From positions 1-64,000 of the forward strand of contig NZ_FNOV01000016.1 in assembly GCF_900107135.1 (NCBI RefSeq): DNA of 64,000 nucleotides, in the 5' to 3' direction. The notes under the pieces were generated by a model. The model did not search any database, was not told where the DNA came from, and saw only the letters and a program-made list of their open reading frames with translations. This DNA comes from Hymenobacter psychrophilus (lineage in GTDB: Bacteria; Bacteroidota; Bacteroidia; Cytophagales; Hymenobacteraceae). This document shows, in pieces, positions 32,985-41,923 of this stretch. Position 1 is the first letter of the stretch; each line of letters begins with the position of its first letter. A program made the translations under genes and the position numbers.

Positions 32985-35279
32985 ATGCATCCCGACCAAC
33001 CGACCCCCAACGGCGCTTCCGGCTCCGACGCCAACGCCGAATCGCCCCAGCAGATTCTAGCCCGCCGCCTGGCCGAACTCGCTGCCGACAAGCCCGCCGC
33101 AACTGGCACGGCTCCAGAAGACATTACCGAGCAGCCCGCCCAGGGAACCACGCCGCTACCCGCCAACCAGCCCGCTGGTGCCGGTACGGCCGAGCCCTCG
33201 GCCGCCGCCACAGAAACGGCGGAAGCTACGCACGCCGCCGCCGACCAGCCCAACACGCCCCCCGCTACGGATACCCAGTTGCCTACCAGCGTGCCGGCGC
33301 CCCCCGCTCCTACTGCCACCGAGCCCCCGGCCGAAATGCCCGAGCCCAACAACGCGCCCGCCCAGGCGGACGGAGCCACCAGCGCCGAAGCGCCGCACGT
33401 TACCCCCGTGGTAGACGTACCGGCCGATGAAACCATGGCCGAAGCGTTGGAAGCCACGCCCGGCGTCGGCTCGCTGCCCACCTCGTCCGACTCCCCGGCC
33501 AGCCCCGGCACCACCACCACGGCCCACCAGCCCGCCGCGCCGGCGCTGCCCGAAACGGCCGCCACCCCGGCCGTCGATTTCGATACGCTCGACCTGGCCG
33601 GCCAGATGGCCCACCTACGCGGGCTGCTTAGCCAATCCAACGCCGGCAAGAAGCGCCAGACCATCACCGACCTCTACCGCCGCTACGAAACCGGCTTCAA
33701 GGCCGACCGTGCCGACCAGCGGCGGCTGTTTGTGGAGGCTGGTGGAACGGCCGAGGACTTCACCTCTACCGATCCGGTGGGCCATCAGGAGTTGCAGCAA
33801 GCCTACCAGGAATTTCGCGCCAGCAAAGTGCGCGACGCCAAAGCCGAGGATGAGCAGCGCGGCAAGAATATGGCCCGTAAGCAGGAGCTGCTCGCCCAGT
33901 TGCGCCAGTTGGTCGAGTCGGCTGAAACCGAGGACAGCTCGGCCCGCATCAAGAGCCTGCAAAGCGACTGGAAGAACACCGGTCCGGTGCCCCAGACCGA
34001 CTCGCAGGAGCTTTGGAACAGCTATCACGCCCTGCTCGACATCTACTACAACAATAGGGGCCTGTTCTTCGAGATGAAGGAACTGGACCGCCGCCGCAAC
34101 CAAGAAGCCAAAGAGGTACTGATCGGCCGGGCCGAGGCGCTGGCCAATCAGTCCAACATCAACAAAGCCACGCAGGAACTGCGCCAGTTGCACGAAGAGT
34201 GGAAGCATATTGGGCCGGTGCCCAATGAGCAGCGCGAACCGCTGTGGCAGCGCTTTTTGCAGGCTTCCGAACTGGTACACGGCCGCCGGCAGGAAGCCTC
34301 AACGGCTCGCAACGCCGAAGAAACTGCCAACCTGGAGCGCAAAACTGCCCTGCTGGAACAGATTGCGCCCTTCGGCGAGTTTGCAACGGAGCGCGTGAAC
34401 GAATGGCGCGGCAAAACCGACGAGTTGCAGCAGCTTAAGCAGCAATGGGATGCCGCCGGCCTGGTGCCGCGCAAGCAGGCAGAACAGGTAAACAAGCTCT
34501 TCTGGAGCGCCTACAAAGGATTTTTCCAAAAGAAAAACCAGTTTTTCAAATCCCTCGACGAGGAGAAGAACACCAACCTGAAGCGCAAGCTTGAACTCTG
34601 CGAGCAGGCCGAGGCCGCCCAGCAGAATCCGGACTGGGAAGCCACCCGCCAGACGGTAATTCAGCTGCAGAAAGAGTGGAAGCTGGTAGGTCGGGTGCCC
34701 GAGAAGCAGTCGGACAAAATCTGGAAACGATTTCGCACTGCCTGCGACGCATTCTTTGACCGCAAGAAAGAAGAAGGCCGTCAGCGTGAGCAGCAAGTGC
34801 AGCAGCTCAGCGAAGACCAGACCAACCACTTGGCCACCGTCGCCGAAACCATTGCCGGCCTCTCGGCCGAGCAGCCTGGCACGCTCGAGGCTTTCCGCGA
34901 GCAGGTAGCCGGCTGGCGTGCCTTCGACGGCGCTACCCGGCCCCAAGCCGAGGAGCGGTTCCAGAAACTGATGGCCCAGTACCTAACCCAAGTACCCGAC
35001 CTGGCCTATCAGGACCGCACCGACCTGCTCTTCAGCCTGCAGGTAGAGCGCCTCAAGGCTTCGCCTGATTCTCAGCAGCTACTTTACAAGAAAGAGCAGG
35101 CCCTGCGCCGGGAAATCAGCGAGCTGGAAAACGATATCTCGACCCTGCAGACCAACCTGGAGTTCTTCGCCCGCTCGAAAAACGCCGCCCAGCTCCGCCA
35201 GGAGTACCAGGGGCGCGTAGATGAGGCCCAGACCCGCATCGAAAACCTGAAGCGGCAGCTAAAAGCCGTGCGCAGCTAA
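32985..35279 (+). CDS. Large DUF349 protein
   Basis: 764 residues. The first ~195 are low-complexity Ala/Pro/Thr-rich and probably disordered. Then come at least four DUF349 helical repeats of about 70 residues, each with a W-K-x-x-G-P-V-P-like core: DWKNTGPVPQTDSQELW, EWKHIGPVPNEQREPLW, QWDAAGLVPRKQAEQV, EWKLVGRVPEKQSDKIW. A coiled coil ends the protein. DUF349 proteins are universal in Bacteroidota and their role is unknown. A strong terminator follows. Confidence 0.92.
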   Translation: MHPDQPTPNGASGSDANAESPQQILARRLAELAADKPAATGTAPEDITEQPAQGTTPLPANQPAGAGTAEPSAAATETAEATHAAADQPNTPPATDTQLPTSVPAPPAPTATEPPAEMPEPNNAPAQADGATSAEAPHVTPVVDVPADETMAEALEATPGVGSLPTSSDSPASPGTTTTAHQPAAPALPETAATPAVDFDTLDLAGQMAHLRGLLSQSNAGKKRQTITDLYRRYETGFKADRADQRRLFVEAGGTAEDFTSTDPVGHQELQQAYQEFRASKVRDAKAEDEQRGKNMARKQELLAQLRQLVESAETEDSSARIKSLQSDWKNTGPVPQTDSQELWNSYHALLDIYYNNRGLFFEMKELDRRRNQEAKEVLIGRAEALANQSNINKATQELRQLHEEWKHIGPVPNEQREPLWQRFLQASELVHGRRQEASTARNAEETANLERKTALLEQIAPFGEFATERVNEWRGKTDELQQLKQQWDAAGLVPRKQAEQVNKLFWSAYKGFFQKKNQFFKSLDEEKNTNLKRKLELCEQAEAAQQNPDWEATRQTVIQLQKEWKLVGRVPEKQSDKIWKRFRTACDAFFDRKKEEGRQREQQVQQLSEDQTNHLATVAETIAGLSAEQPGTLEAFREQVAGWRAFDGATRPQAEERFQKLMAQYLTQVPDLAYQDRTDLLFSLQVERLKASPDSQQLLYKKEQALRREISELENDISTLQTNLEFFARSKNAAQLRQEYQGRVDEAQTRIENLKRQLKAVRS

Positions 35280-35307
35280 GACATAGCAGCATTGAATTCA
35301 GTTGAAA

Positions 35308-35340
35308 CACCCCGCTGCTCAGGCAGCGGGGTGTTTTTAT
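35308..35340 (+). terminator. Terminator after the DUF349 gene
   Basis: A perfect 11-bp stem (35308-35318 with 35323-35333) with loop tcag and a TTTTTATTTTT tail. Confidence 0.93.
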
Positions 35341-35394
35341 TTTTCGGGCAGTTAGACAGTTAGTGCGACAGAGGAGGAAAATTTAACTAATTGC

Positions 35395-35425
35395 TTGGCC
35401 GCTTCCTGTCCAAGACCTACTTTTG
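35395..35425 (+). promoter_or_regulatory. Promoter of tRNA-Thr
   Basis: TACTTTTG at 35418-35425 fits TAnnTTTG exactly, with TTG at 35395-35397 as -33 element 20 bases upstream. The tRNA begins 13 bases after the -7 box. Confidence 0.75.
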
Positions 35426-35437
35426 TGCCACTTCCCC

Positions 35438-35510
<73 letters not shown>

Positions 35511-35531
35511 CTAGATTACCCACCCAAAGCA

Positions 35532-35579
35532 CCCGAAAAACCGCTTCTCCCATCGGGAAAGCCGTTTTTCGGGTTTTTT
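35532..35579 (+). terminator. Terminator between tRNA-Thr and integrase
   Basis: cccgaaaaac (35532-35541) pairs with gtttttcggg (35564-35573), followed by TTTTTTG. Confidence 0.88.
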
Positions 35580-35661
35580 GCGTCTGGGGGAATCGGTACT
35601 CCCCGACGTTAAATCCAGGGTTTCCTACGCGAAGGACGCCCCCTTTAACGCCCCCCTTTTT

Positions 35662-36954
35662 ATGGTAACCCAGTTTGTCCTCCGCAGCGACAAAAAAGAC
35701 CGCGCCGGCCGCTGCCCGGTGCATCTGGTGGTGTATTTCGAAGGCGTCCGCCTCAAGTGCGCCACGGGTGAAAAGTGCAGGTTAGCCGACTGGAATGCTG
35801 ACAAACAGCACTTCCGCCGCTCCTACCCGCTGGCCGAGGAAGCCAACGACCTGCTGCGGCTCATGAGCGACAACGTGCTCAAGTGGTGGCGCACGTTGCG
35901 GGCCACCGGTCAGGCCCCTACCCTGGCCGGCCTGCGGGCGGCCCTGCGCCCCGCTCCGGAGCCGGAGCCGACCACCGTCCGGCCGGTGGCCGTGGCCTAC
36001 GAGCAGTACCGACAGGCCATGCGGGCGCGGGGCTACTCGCGCGAAACGCTGCGCCAGCACGTGGTGGCCCGCAACTGGTTTACAGGCTTTGAGCAGTGGA
36101 GCGGCCAGCCGCTGGACCCCGGCACCTACGATCTGGCCCGCCATGATGCGCTGCTTGGCTACCTGCGGGAAGTGCGCGGGCTGGCCCCGAACTCGCTCTA
36201 CACGGCCGTGAAGGATTTGAAGTCGTTTCTGCGGTTTCTGCGCGATGAGCGGGCCGTCTGCGTACCCATTGAGTTGCGCCGGCTGGTGGCCAAGCCGGCC
36301 GACTCGCCCAAGCTGTATCTGTCGGCCGCTGACCTGCAGGCTCTGGCCTCGGCCATGCTGCCGGCTAACCTGGTGGCCACCCGGGACGTGTTTCTGTTCT
36401 GCTGCTACACCGGCCTGCGCTACTCCGACGTTTCGGCCCTGCACGCGGGCAACCTGCAGGAGTGGAACGGGGGCCGGCTGCTGCGGCTGGTGCAGAGCAA
36501 GACCCGCGCCGGGGTTAGCATCTACCTGACGGCGGCGGCCTCGGCCATTTTAGACAAATACGCCGACGCTGAGCGACTGCGGCTGCTGCCCGTGCATCCC
36601 AACCAGGTGATGAACCGCTACCTCAAGCGGGTGGCCCGGCTGGCAGGCCTGACGGGCTCGGCCGACCTGGTAAGCACGGGCGACGGGGGCATTATCCGGG
36701 CGGCGGTGCCGACCTGTGAGCTGGTGACGATGCACACGGCCCGCCACACCTTCGCCACCCAAAGCCTGCTGCGGGGTATGCCGGTGGAGGTGCTGCAGAA
36801 AGTACTAGGCCACAAGAAAATCCAGACCACGCTGATTTACGCCAAAATCGTGGAGGACTTTCAGCACCACACCATGCGGCGGATCTGGGAAGGCAGCCCG
36901 CCGCAGGAAGACGAGCTGGTGGGCGCAGTATGCGCGGTGGAGCCGGCGGCTTAG
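35662..36954 (+). CDS. Tyrosine-type site-specific integrase
   Basis: 430 residues from the ATG at 35662 (MVTQFVLRSDKKD), the usual start of Bacteroidota integrases with an N-terminal Arm-type domain; the frame upstream opens only with TTG. A SAM-like core-binding domain (about 105-210) is followed by the catalytic domain with R in YTGLRYSDV, K in QSKTRAGV, H-x-x-R in MHTARHTFATQ, H in LGHKKIQTT and the nucleophile Y in LIYAKI. All catalytic residues are present, so it may be active. It would move the element beginning at tRNA-Thr. Confidence 0.95.
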   Translation: MVTQFVLRSDKKDRAGRCPVHLVVYFEGVRLKCATGEKCRLADWNADKQHFRRSYPLAEEANDLLRLMSDNVLKWWRTLRATGQAPTLAGLRAALRPAPEPEPTTVRPVAVAYEQYRQAMRARGYSRETLRQHVVARNWFTGFEQWSGQPLDPGTYDLARHDALLGYLREVRGLAPNSLYTAVKDLKSFLRFLRDERAVCVPIELRRLVAKPADSPKLYLSAADLQALASAMLPANLVATRDVFLFCCYTGLRYSDVSALHAGNLQEWNGGRLLRLVQSKTRAGVSIYLTAAASAILDKYADAERLRLLPVHPNQVMNRYLKRVARLAGLTGSADLVSTGDGGIIRAAVPTCELVTMHTARHTFATQSLLRGMPVEVLQKVLGHKKIQTTLIYAKIVEDFQHHTMRRIWEGSPPQEDELVGAVCAVEPAA

Positions 36955-37028
36955 CAGTCCGGCGGGCCCCGCGCATACCTAAGCCATACTTAAGCCATGC
37001 TTAAGAGGCGGGCGAGCCATGGCCGGGG

Positions 37029-37241
37029 CTAGCGCCGGGGAAGGACTGGCACGCCGTTGATGGCAGCGGTGACTTCGGGCTCGGGCAGGCGGGTGTAGGC
37101 GCAGAACTCGCCCACCGACACGTAGGAGCCGGCCGGCTTGCCGAGCGCGGCGCGAATGCGCTGCAGCAAACGCTTACCGGCCGTGTACTGGGTGCCAGTC
37201 AGCCGGGCTGCGTCTTTGGGGTAAATGCATACCTGGGTCAT
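37029..37241 (-). CDS. Small conserved mobile-element protein
   Basis: 70 residues. VCIYPKDAARLTGTQYTAGKRLLQRIRAALGK and VSVGEFCAYTRLPEPEVTAAI look like a compact helical, MerR/excisionase-type fold. Small proteins with this Y-P-K-D...T-G pattern are familiar to me from mobile DNA of this phylum, but no function is known. Located just behind the integrase on the other strand. Confidence 0.6.
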   Translation of the reverse strand: MTQVCIYPKDAARLTGTQYTAGKRLLQRIRAALGKPAGSYVSVGEFCAYTRLPEPEVTAAINGVPVLPRR

Positions 37242-37310
37242 GTGGGGTATTGTGGGGGCGGTTGGGACAAGTGAAGATACAACGCGCCGGGCAACTGAGT
37301 AGGTTCGGGA

Positions 37311-37889
37311 ATGAAACGGAATCGAACTTCCCTCCGCCCCCCTGCTTCGCTGCTGCTTAGGCGGTTGGCTGCGCTGCTGCTGACGGTGGCGGTAGTCGGC
37401 ACACCGGCACGGGCCCAGGAGCTGGTACGGGTGAGCCGGGTGGTGGATGCTGACACCTACGAGGTGCTCAGCCAGAGCCGGCGCGAGCGGGTGCGACTAC
37501 TGGGCGTGGATGCGCCCGAGCGCAGCCAGCCGTTCGGGCCGGCGGCCACCGACTCGGTGCGGGTGCTGCTGAGCGCGGCCGGCGGACTGGTAGAGCTGAC
37601 GCGCGTCGGCACCGACCGCTACGGGCGGCGGACGCTGGGCGCGGTGCGCGTGCGCCTCGCTCCTACTCAGCAGCTCGGGACCCTGGATTCGGTGCTGGTA
37701 GCACGGGGCTGGGCCTGGGCCTATGCGCCGGGCCGGCAGCGGGTACGCTGGGTACAGGAACAGCAGCGGGCCCAGGCCGGCGGCCTCGGGCTGTGGCGCT
37801 GCGGCGTGGGCGCGGCCGTGCCACCCTGGCTGTGGCGGGAGTTCAAACAGGAAATAAAGCGGCGCTACCGGGTTGACTGCCCCCGGTAG
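37311..37889 (+). CDS. Secreted thermonuclease-family protein (SNase fold)
   Basis: 192 residues with a signal peptide (to about residue 38, ARA). The OB-fold nuclease motifs are VSRVVDADTYEV, RVRLLGVDAPERSQPFG with calcium and catalytic residues, TDRYGRRTLGAV with the active arginine, and LVARGWAWAY. It should cut DNA or RNA outside the cytoplasm. The catalytic layout is intact. Divergent from the small gene at 37029. Confidence 0.92.
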   Translation: MKRNRTSLRPPASLLLRRLAALLLTVAVVGTPARAQELVRVSRVVDADTYEVLSQSRRERVRLLGVDAPERSQPFGPAATDSVRVLLSAAGGLVELTRVGTDRYGRRTLGAVRVRLAPTQQLGTLDSVLVARGWAWAYAPGRQRVRWVQEQQRAQAGGLGLWRCGVGAAVPPWLWREFKQEIKRRYRVDCPR

Positions 37890-37943
37890 GGCAAAGACGC
37901 AGCGAAGGCAGTCAATTTCTTCTCACCCTTTTTCCCTACCACT

Positions 37944-38684
37944 ATGGCACGTCAGACCGGCGTAATTCAAATCAGTGGCACCGTGGGCGGCGTAGTTTTC
38001 GCCAAAGACGGCACGGTGCGCCAAAAGCAGGGCTCCAACAAGAGCCAGTTCAATTCGTCCGCCTCCATGCAGCGGGTGCGCGAGAATGCCAGCGAGTTTG
38101 CCACGGCGGCCTCCTCGGGTAAGCTCGTGCGCGACGCGCTGCGTCGGGTGGTGGCCCTGGCCTCCGACCGGCTCATGGTTTCGCGCCTGGCCCAGAAGAT
38201 GAAGCAGATTCTGAATCTGGACGAGGACTCCGACCGCGGCGGCCGGCAGGTGCTGCCCGAGAACCTGCCCACGCTGGTGGGCTTCGACTTCAATGCCGGC
38301 TCGGCCTTGTCGAGCACCTACTTTGGCCGGGTGGAGCCCACGCTGGACCGGGCCACCGGCACCCACGCGGTGAACTTGGGCGAGCTGAACCCCTCGCGCG
38401 ACGTAGCCGCTCCGCAGGGCGCCACCCACTACCGCATCAATGCGGCCGTGGCCAGCGTCAACTTTGAGACGGGCACTTACAACAGTGTCGAGGTGAGCAC
38501 AGCGGAACTGCCGCTGGACAACGCCGTGCGACCCGCTGAAAGCCTGAGCCTGCCGCTGGTGGCCCCGGCCGACGAGTCGCTGGTGGTGGCCGTGGGCGTG
38601 GACTTCTTCCAGCAAATGAACGGCAAGTTCTACCCGCTCAACTCCAACGCCTACAACGCCCTAAGCGTGGTGGCCGTGGGGTAA
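37944..38684 (+). CDS. Conserved hypothetical protein of Bacteroidota elements (MARQTG start)
   Basis: 246 residues. The N-terminus, ARQTGVIQISGTVGGVVFAKDG, forms two beta strands, followed by MQRVRENASEFATAASSGKLVRDAL, a helix with a strongly conserved-looking RENA-EF pattern. The rest is beta-rich. I recognise the N-terminal pattern from hypothetical proteins in mobile or phage-like DNA of this phylum. A structural or particle role is possible but unproven. It is followed by a second unknown gene, both upstream of one terminator. Confidence 0.6.
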   Translation: MARQTGVIQISGTVGGVVFAKDGTVRQKQGSNKSQFNSSASMQRVRENASEFATAASSGKLVRDALRRVVALASDRLMVSRLAQKMKQILNLDEDSDRGGRQVLPENLPTLVGFDFNAGSALSSTYFGRVEPTLDRATGTHAVNLGELNPSRDVAAPQGATHYRINAAVASVNFETGTYNSVEVSTAELPLDNAVRPAESLSLPLVAPADESLVVAVGVDFFQQMNGKFYPLNSNAYNALSVVAVG

Positions 38685-38832
38685 AGTAGTAGTGAGTAGG
38701 GGGTATTGAGTAGTGAGTGTCGTTCAACGGTACCGCGAAAAGCCCGCTACTCACTTCTTTTTGCCGCTACCTACTAGTCGGGTACCTACTAGTCGGGTAC
38801 TCAGTACCCAATACTTACTACTAAATACTAAA
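38685..38832. repeat. Inverted-repeat spacer, family E, with a 15-bp tandem duplication
   Basis: Left words (agtagtagtgagtagg, ttgagtagtgag) are matched by right words (tactcagtacccaatacttactact). Inside, ctactagtcgggtac occurs twice head to tail at 38771-38800. Confidence 0.8.
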
Positions 38833-38835
38833 CAC

Positions 38836-39501
38836 ATGGCTACCACCCCTTACCAGCGCCAGTTTCGTACCCGCATGAAGCGGGCACTGCGCCTGCGGGC
38901 TTCGTCTGATTCGAAGACTCGGCGTTATGCCCAGAAGCTGGCCGACGCGCTGCGCCTCAGCCAGGATGCGGCCGCGCAACTCAATGCGCTCAACCAACTC
39001 TACAACGTGGACGTGAGCACCCAAACCATCCTCATCCACGACCTGCTTGATGCAGTGCAACCCGACCAACTCGGCACGGTGCTCGGGCAGAGCACGCCGG
39101 GCGAGGAGCTGCAAATCTTCAACCCCATTCCCGATGGCAATGGCGGGCAGCCGCTGCCGCTCGATGCGCTGTTTGGCGAGGCCGTGACCGGGCCGCCAGT
39201 GGTCATCATCACTCCTCCGGAATCGTCCAGACCCGGGGGCGCAGAAGAGGCCATCGCCATCAGTCAGTTGCGGTCCCAGGACGTGGGTAACGGCAACTTC
39301 AATATCGTGGTGCAGGCCAGTGCGCCCTCGGGCGGCTACCACCTGGTCAACGACTTCGCGCCCTACGCCTACGATTTCCGGAACGGGGATGAGATGTCGT
39401 TCACCTTCGACAACGCCACGGCCGGGCAGCGGGTGCAGTTCGTTTTCACCGACGCGGCCAACCCACAGTTGCGCGAGGAGCGGACGTTGACGCTGGCGTA
39501 A
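38836..39501 (+). CDS. Hypothetical protein of the integrated element
   Basis: 221 residues from the ATG at 38836; earlier in-frame codons are translated from the spacer repeat. The first 40 residues are basic (RQFRTRMKRALRLRASSDSKTRRYAQK), then a helix, a Pro-rich linker (about 95-145) and a beta-rich C-terminus with FNIVVQASAPSGGYHL and MSFTFDNATAGQRVQFVF. No family recognised. It may function with the preceding gene. Confidence 0.6.
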   Translation: MATTPYQRQFRTRMKRALRLRASSDSKTRRYAQKLADALRLSQDAAAQLNALNQLYNVDVSTQTILIHDLLDAVQPDQLGTVLGQSTPGEELQIFNPIPDGNGGQPLPLDALFGEAVTGPPVVIITPPESSRPGGAEEAIAISQLRSQDVGNGNFNIVVQASAPSGGYHLVNDFAPYAYDFRNGDEMSFTFDNATAGQRVQFVFTDAANPQLREERTLTLA

Positions 39502-39537
39502 GCTGCGACCGGCCTTGCAGCCTGCAGCTAAATACAG

Positions 39538-39570
39538 AACGCCCCGGCCAGTTGGTCGGGGCGTTTTTGG
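39538..39570 (+). terminator. Terminator after 38836 gene
   Basis: aacgccccg (39538-39546) pairs with cggggcgtt (39557-39565) followed by T5. Confidence 0.9.
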
Positions 39571-39657
39571 TTTAATGCGGTTGCAAGCATTCAGACGACA
39601 AGATACGAATAGGCATTTTATCTACATCAATTGCAAAATTGATGCAGTCAAATCTGA

Positions 39658-40170
39658 TCATGATACCTGATCTTTAACAGAAGATTTTATTTCAATAGTT
39701 ATTATTTTGAATAGTATATACAAGCAGCGAAACATAGACATGAATATTTCTATAAAGCAAATAATAGAAATCAAAATAATATGTCTATACGTAATGGTGC
39801 CACTGAATATTAATGCTAGGTATAATAATAATGCGCTTAGAATTAGTCCAATAATTGCGCCTTTAAAAATTTTAACTATCGATCCATAAGCCCAGCTATT
39901 AAACAATAATTCAATCCCTGAATTTGATTCATTAATGCCCTTATAAGATAAATTAGCTCTAATAGAGACTATGATAGTCAAACCAGTCAAGATGAACCCC
40001 GCTAATGAAATAGCCGTGCTTGCCAAACTGTCTAATACAGTAGGCAGGTCTAAAGTGATAAGAGGTAAATATTTCGCAAAAAAGTGCAGAATTAAGACAA
40101 TGAGTCCAATTAAGAGCGCATCCCATAGTAACGGCGCAATGAAATATACATTGAGGGCTTTTGTTTTCAT
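39658..40170 (-). CDS. Four-helix membrane protein, partner of the 40167 gene (RexB-like layout)
   Basis: 170 residues with four clear membrane helices (about 8-30, 46-68, 100-122, 128-150) and a short charged tail. The start overlaps the stop of the upstream gene by four bases (ATGA), so the two are made together. The DNA is much richer in A and T than the flanking genes, which suggests recent transfer as a unit. A small four-helix protein paired with a soluble ~300-residue protein resembles the RexA/RexB phage-exclusion pair of lambda in layout; no sequence similarity is claimed. A depolarising effector role is inference. Confidence 0.7.
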   Translation of the reverse strand: MKTKALNVYFIAPLLWDALLIGLIVLILHFFAKYLPLITLDLPTVLDSLASTAISLAGFILTGLTIIVSIRANLSYKGINESNSGIELLFNSWAYGSIVKIFKGAIIGLILSALLLYLALIFSGTITYRHIILISIICFIEIFMSMFRCLYILFKIITIEIKSSVKDQVS

Positions 40171-41102
40171 ATCAACTTCAATCTACTCATCTCAGCTAGA
40201 GTTTTCTCGTAAAAATCCGCTGTAACAAGTGTGTTTGATTTTGGCTTTCGCTCAAATCTTAAGCGGCTGCTTTCTTTGCTTTCTAATAAGTCAAACAAAT
40301 GAAGCAAGTTATTGTGTTCAGTATCTTCACCTCTAACTTGAAGTTTTTTGAATAAATTTATTTTTGTTGGATCCTTGCCGAGTGCTATGGCCAAATCATT
40401 TACAAAGTTAGTCACAGCACCAGTTGATTCCTTTTTCTTATAATCGAAGCCAAAGTGAATTCCAACTTTGTCCGAATCTAGAAACTTCTCTGTTACTTCC
40501 AATGCCGTGCCTAATTGTTTATTTGTTTTTTTAATAGCCTCTATATCATCTCGATATGCTTCTACTATGACTTCAGATGCACGACCAATGCGACGCTGCA
40601 GTTCCTTTAAGACATTGTCACTAATCAGACGACGCATCGAAATTGCCTGAAGCTTTACTTTCTCTCCTACTGAGCGCCAGTACTTTTCAATTTCATGAGA
40701 TTTGGCGCCTGCTTCGTTGTACTCTATAGCTAATCTTTTTACCCGTTTTTTATAAGAAAGTACAAAGTGGGTTGTCTCTACAAAACCTTGATGTTCCTTT
40801 AGCTCGACTTCTGAAGCAATGTCTTCATTCATATCTAACAACTCAGGCGCTAGGTCTCTAACTAATCGAACTTTGCCCTTAACAAGTTTGAGAACTCCGT
40901 CATCGATGAACTCAACATCCTGTACAAATAAGATACGCCCGCCAATTTCTTTATATCTGTCCGATGCTTTATCCCTAGACATTTGTACAATCATGCGGAA
41001 GAGTTCTAGGAAATGGTCTTCCTTCTTTAAGTCATCATTGAAACTGAAATCAATGCTGAAATAATGTACCGTCCGAGGAACGCGAACTATAGTATCGCTC
41101 AT
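40167..41102 (-). CDS. Soluble partner of the membrane gene; possible sensor of a two-gene defence pair
   Basis: 311 residues, no membrane segment. The N-terminus is beta-rich (VHYFSIDFSFNDD), the middle holds long helices (YKKRVKRLAIEYNEAGAKSHEIEKYWRSV and AYRDDIEAIKKTNKQL), and the C-terminus has mixed charge. No catalytic motif is evident and I do not recognise the family. First gene of an AT-rich two-gene unit with the downstream membrane gene overlapping by four bases. A 7-bp palindrome lies 36 bases upstream. A trigger or DNA/nucleoprotein-sensing role is inferred from context only. Confidence 0.7.
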   Translation of the reverse strand: MSDTIVRVPRTVHYFSIDFSFNDDLKKEDHFLELFRMIVQMSRDKASDRYKEIGGRILFVQDVEFIDDGVLKLVKGKVRLVRDLAPELLDMNEDIASEVELKEHQGFVETTHFVLSYKKRVKRLAIEYNEAGAKSHEIEKYWRSVGEKVKLQAISMRRLISDNVLKELQRRIGRASEVIVEAYRDDIEAIKKTNKQLGTALEVTEKFLDSDKVGIHFGFDYKKKESTGAVTNFVNDLAIALGKDPTKINLFKKLQVRGEDTEHNNLLHLFDLLESKESSRLRFERKPKSNTLVTADFYEKTLAEMSRLKLI

Positions 41103-41137
41103 GTTGAAGTAGATTAAAATGAAGGGGGCAATTAGTG

Positions 41138-41158
41138 GCTGACTTACTAATAGTCAGC
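41138..41158. promoter_or_regulatory. Small palindrome upstream of the two-gene unit
   Basis: gctgact (41138-41144) and agtcagc (41152-41158) are exact complements seven bases apart, 36 bases before the start codon at 41102. It could be an operator or a leader hairpin. Confidence 0.35.
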
Positions 41159-41226
41159 TAAACAAGAAAAAGAACGAAGGCGTACCCAACCTTCCAGCCA
41201 ATTTATTCTAGCATTCCTGGAATTAG

Positions 41227-41766
41227 CTACCGCCGGCTGCTCAGGTACGCCCGGGCCACGTAGCCCTCCTGGTCGCCTAACTCGGCACTCTCGGCTGATA
41301 CCCGAGCCCACTTGCTGTCCACCAACTCCAGGATGGTCACGCTGTCGCCGGCATCCAAGATCCGCAGTACATCGGCTTCGGCGCTGGGCTCAGACCGCAG
41401 GTTGAGCGTGGAGGCGGCTACCACGTAGCGCATGTTCTTGACTAGTACTGTTCTGGGCCGGGTAGTGGTGGCGGAGCTACCATAGCTGCTGCGCGTGCTG
41501 GTGGAGCGGGTGCGGGCCGGGGCCCGATACGTGTGCACGGGCGCCGAGTAGCTGGCGCACACTCCGCATGTGCCGCCCCCACCGGCGCAGTGGCCGCAGG
41601 CGCTGCAGTTGCGGCACGAGCGGCAGTACGCATTGCCGGAGCAGCGGCCCAGGGCAGCGGCTAAGGTCTTGGCAGAACGGGCAACAGGTTTGCGGGTGGT
41701 GGGGCCATCTTTGGGCCCGGTATTGAACAAACCTGCCCCCAGGGCCAGCAGTAGCAATGATTTCAT
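41227..41766 (-). CDS. SH3-domain protein with a cysteine-rich segment
   Basis: 179 residues from the ATG at 41766. A short signal-like N-terminus (MKSLLLLALGAGLF) is followed at about 42-75 by a stretch with nine cysteines, among them CRSCRNCSACGHC and CGVC, then a Ser/Thr/Arg-rich linker and a bacterial SH3 domain (VAASTLNLRSEPSAEADVLRILDAGDSVTILE). The cysteines could bind metal or form disulfides outside the cell. Similar Cys-rich/SH3 proteins are known in the phylum; role unknown. Confidence 0.75.
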   Translation of the reverse strand: MKSLLLLALGAGLFNTGPKDGPTTRKPVARSAKTLAAALGRCSGNAYCRSCRNCSACGHCAGGGGTCGVCASYSAPVHTYRAPARTRSTSTRSSYGSSATTTRPRTVLVKNMRYVVAASTLNLRSEPSAEADVLRILDAGDSVTILELVDSKWARVSAESAELGDQEGYVARAYLSSRR

Positions 41767-41923
41767 CGGAGATAGAGGGAAAGTAGCAGCCGGCAACTTA
41801 TACCGGATAATGCGTAAATCTGCTGATTTTACTGCTTCTGTCCTATCCGTACACGGATGTTATTTCTACCGCCACACTAAAGCTAGCAACTAAGGTCAGA
41901 AAGGTGCCCATATATTAGCCGCT

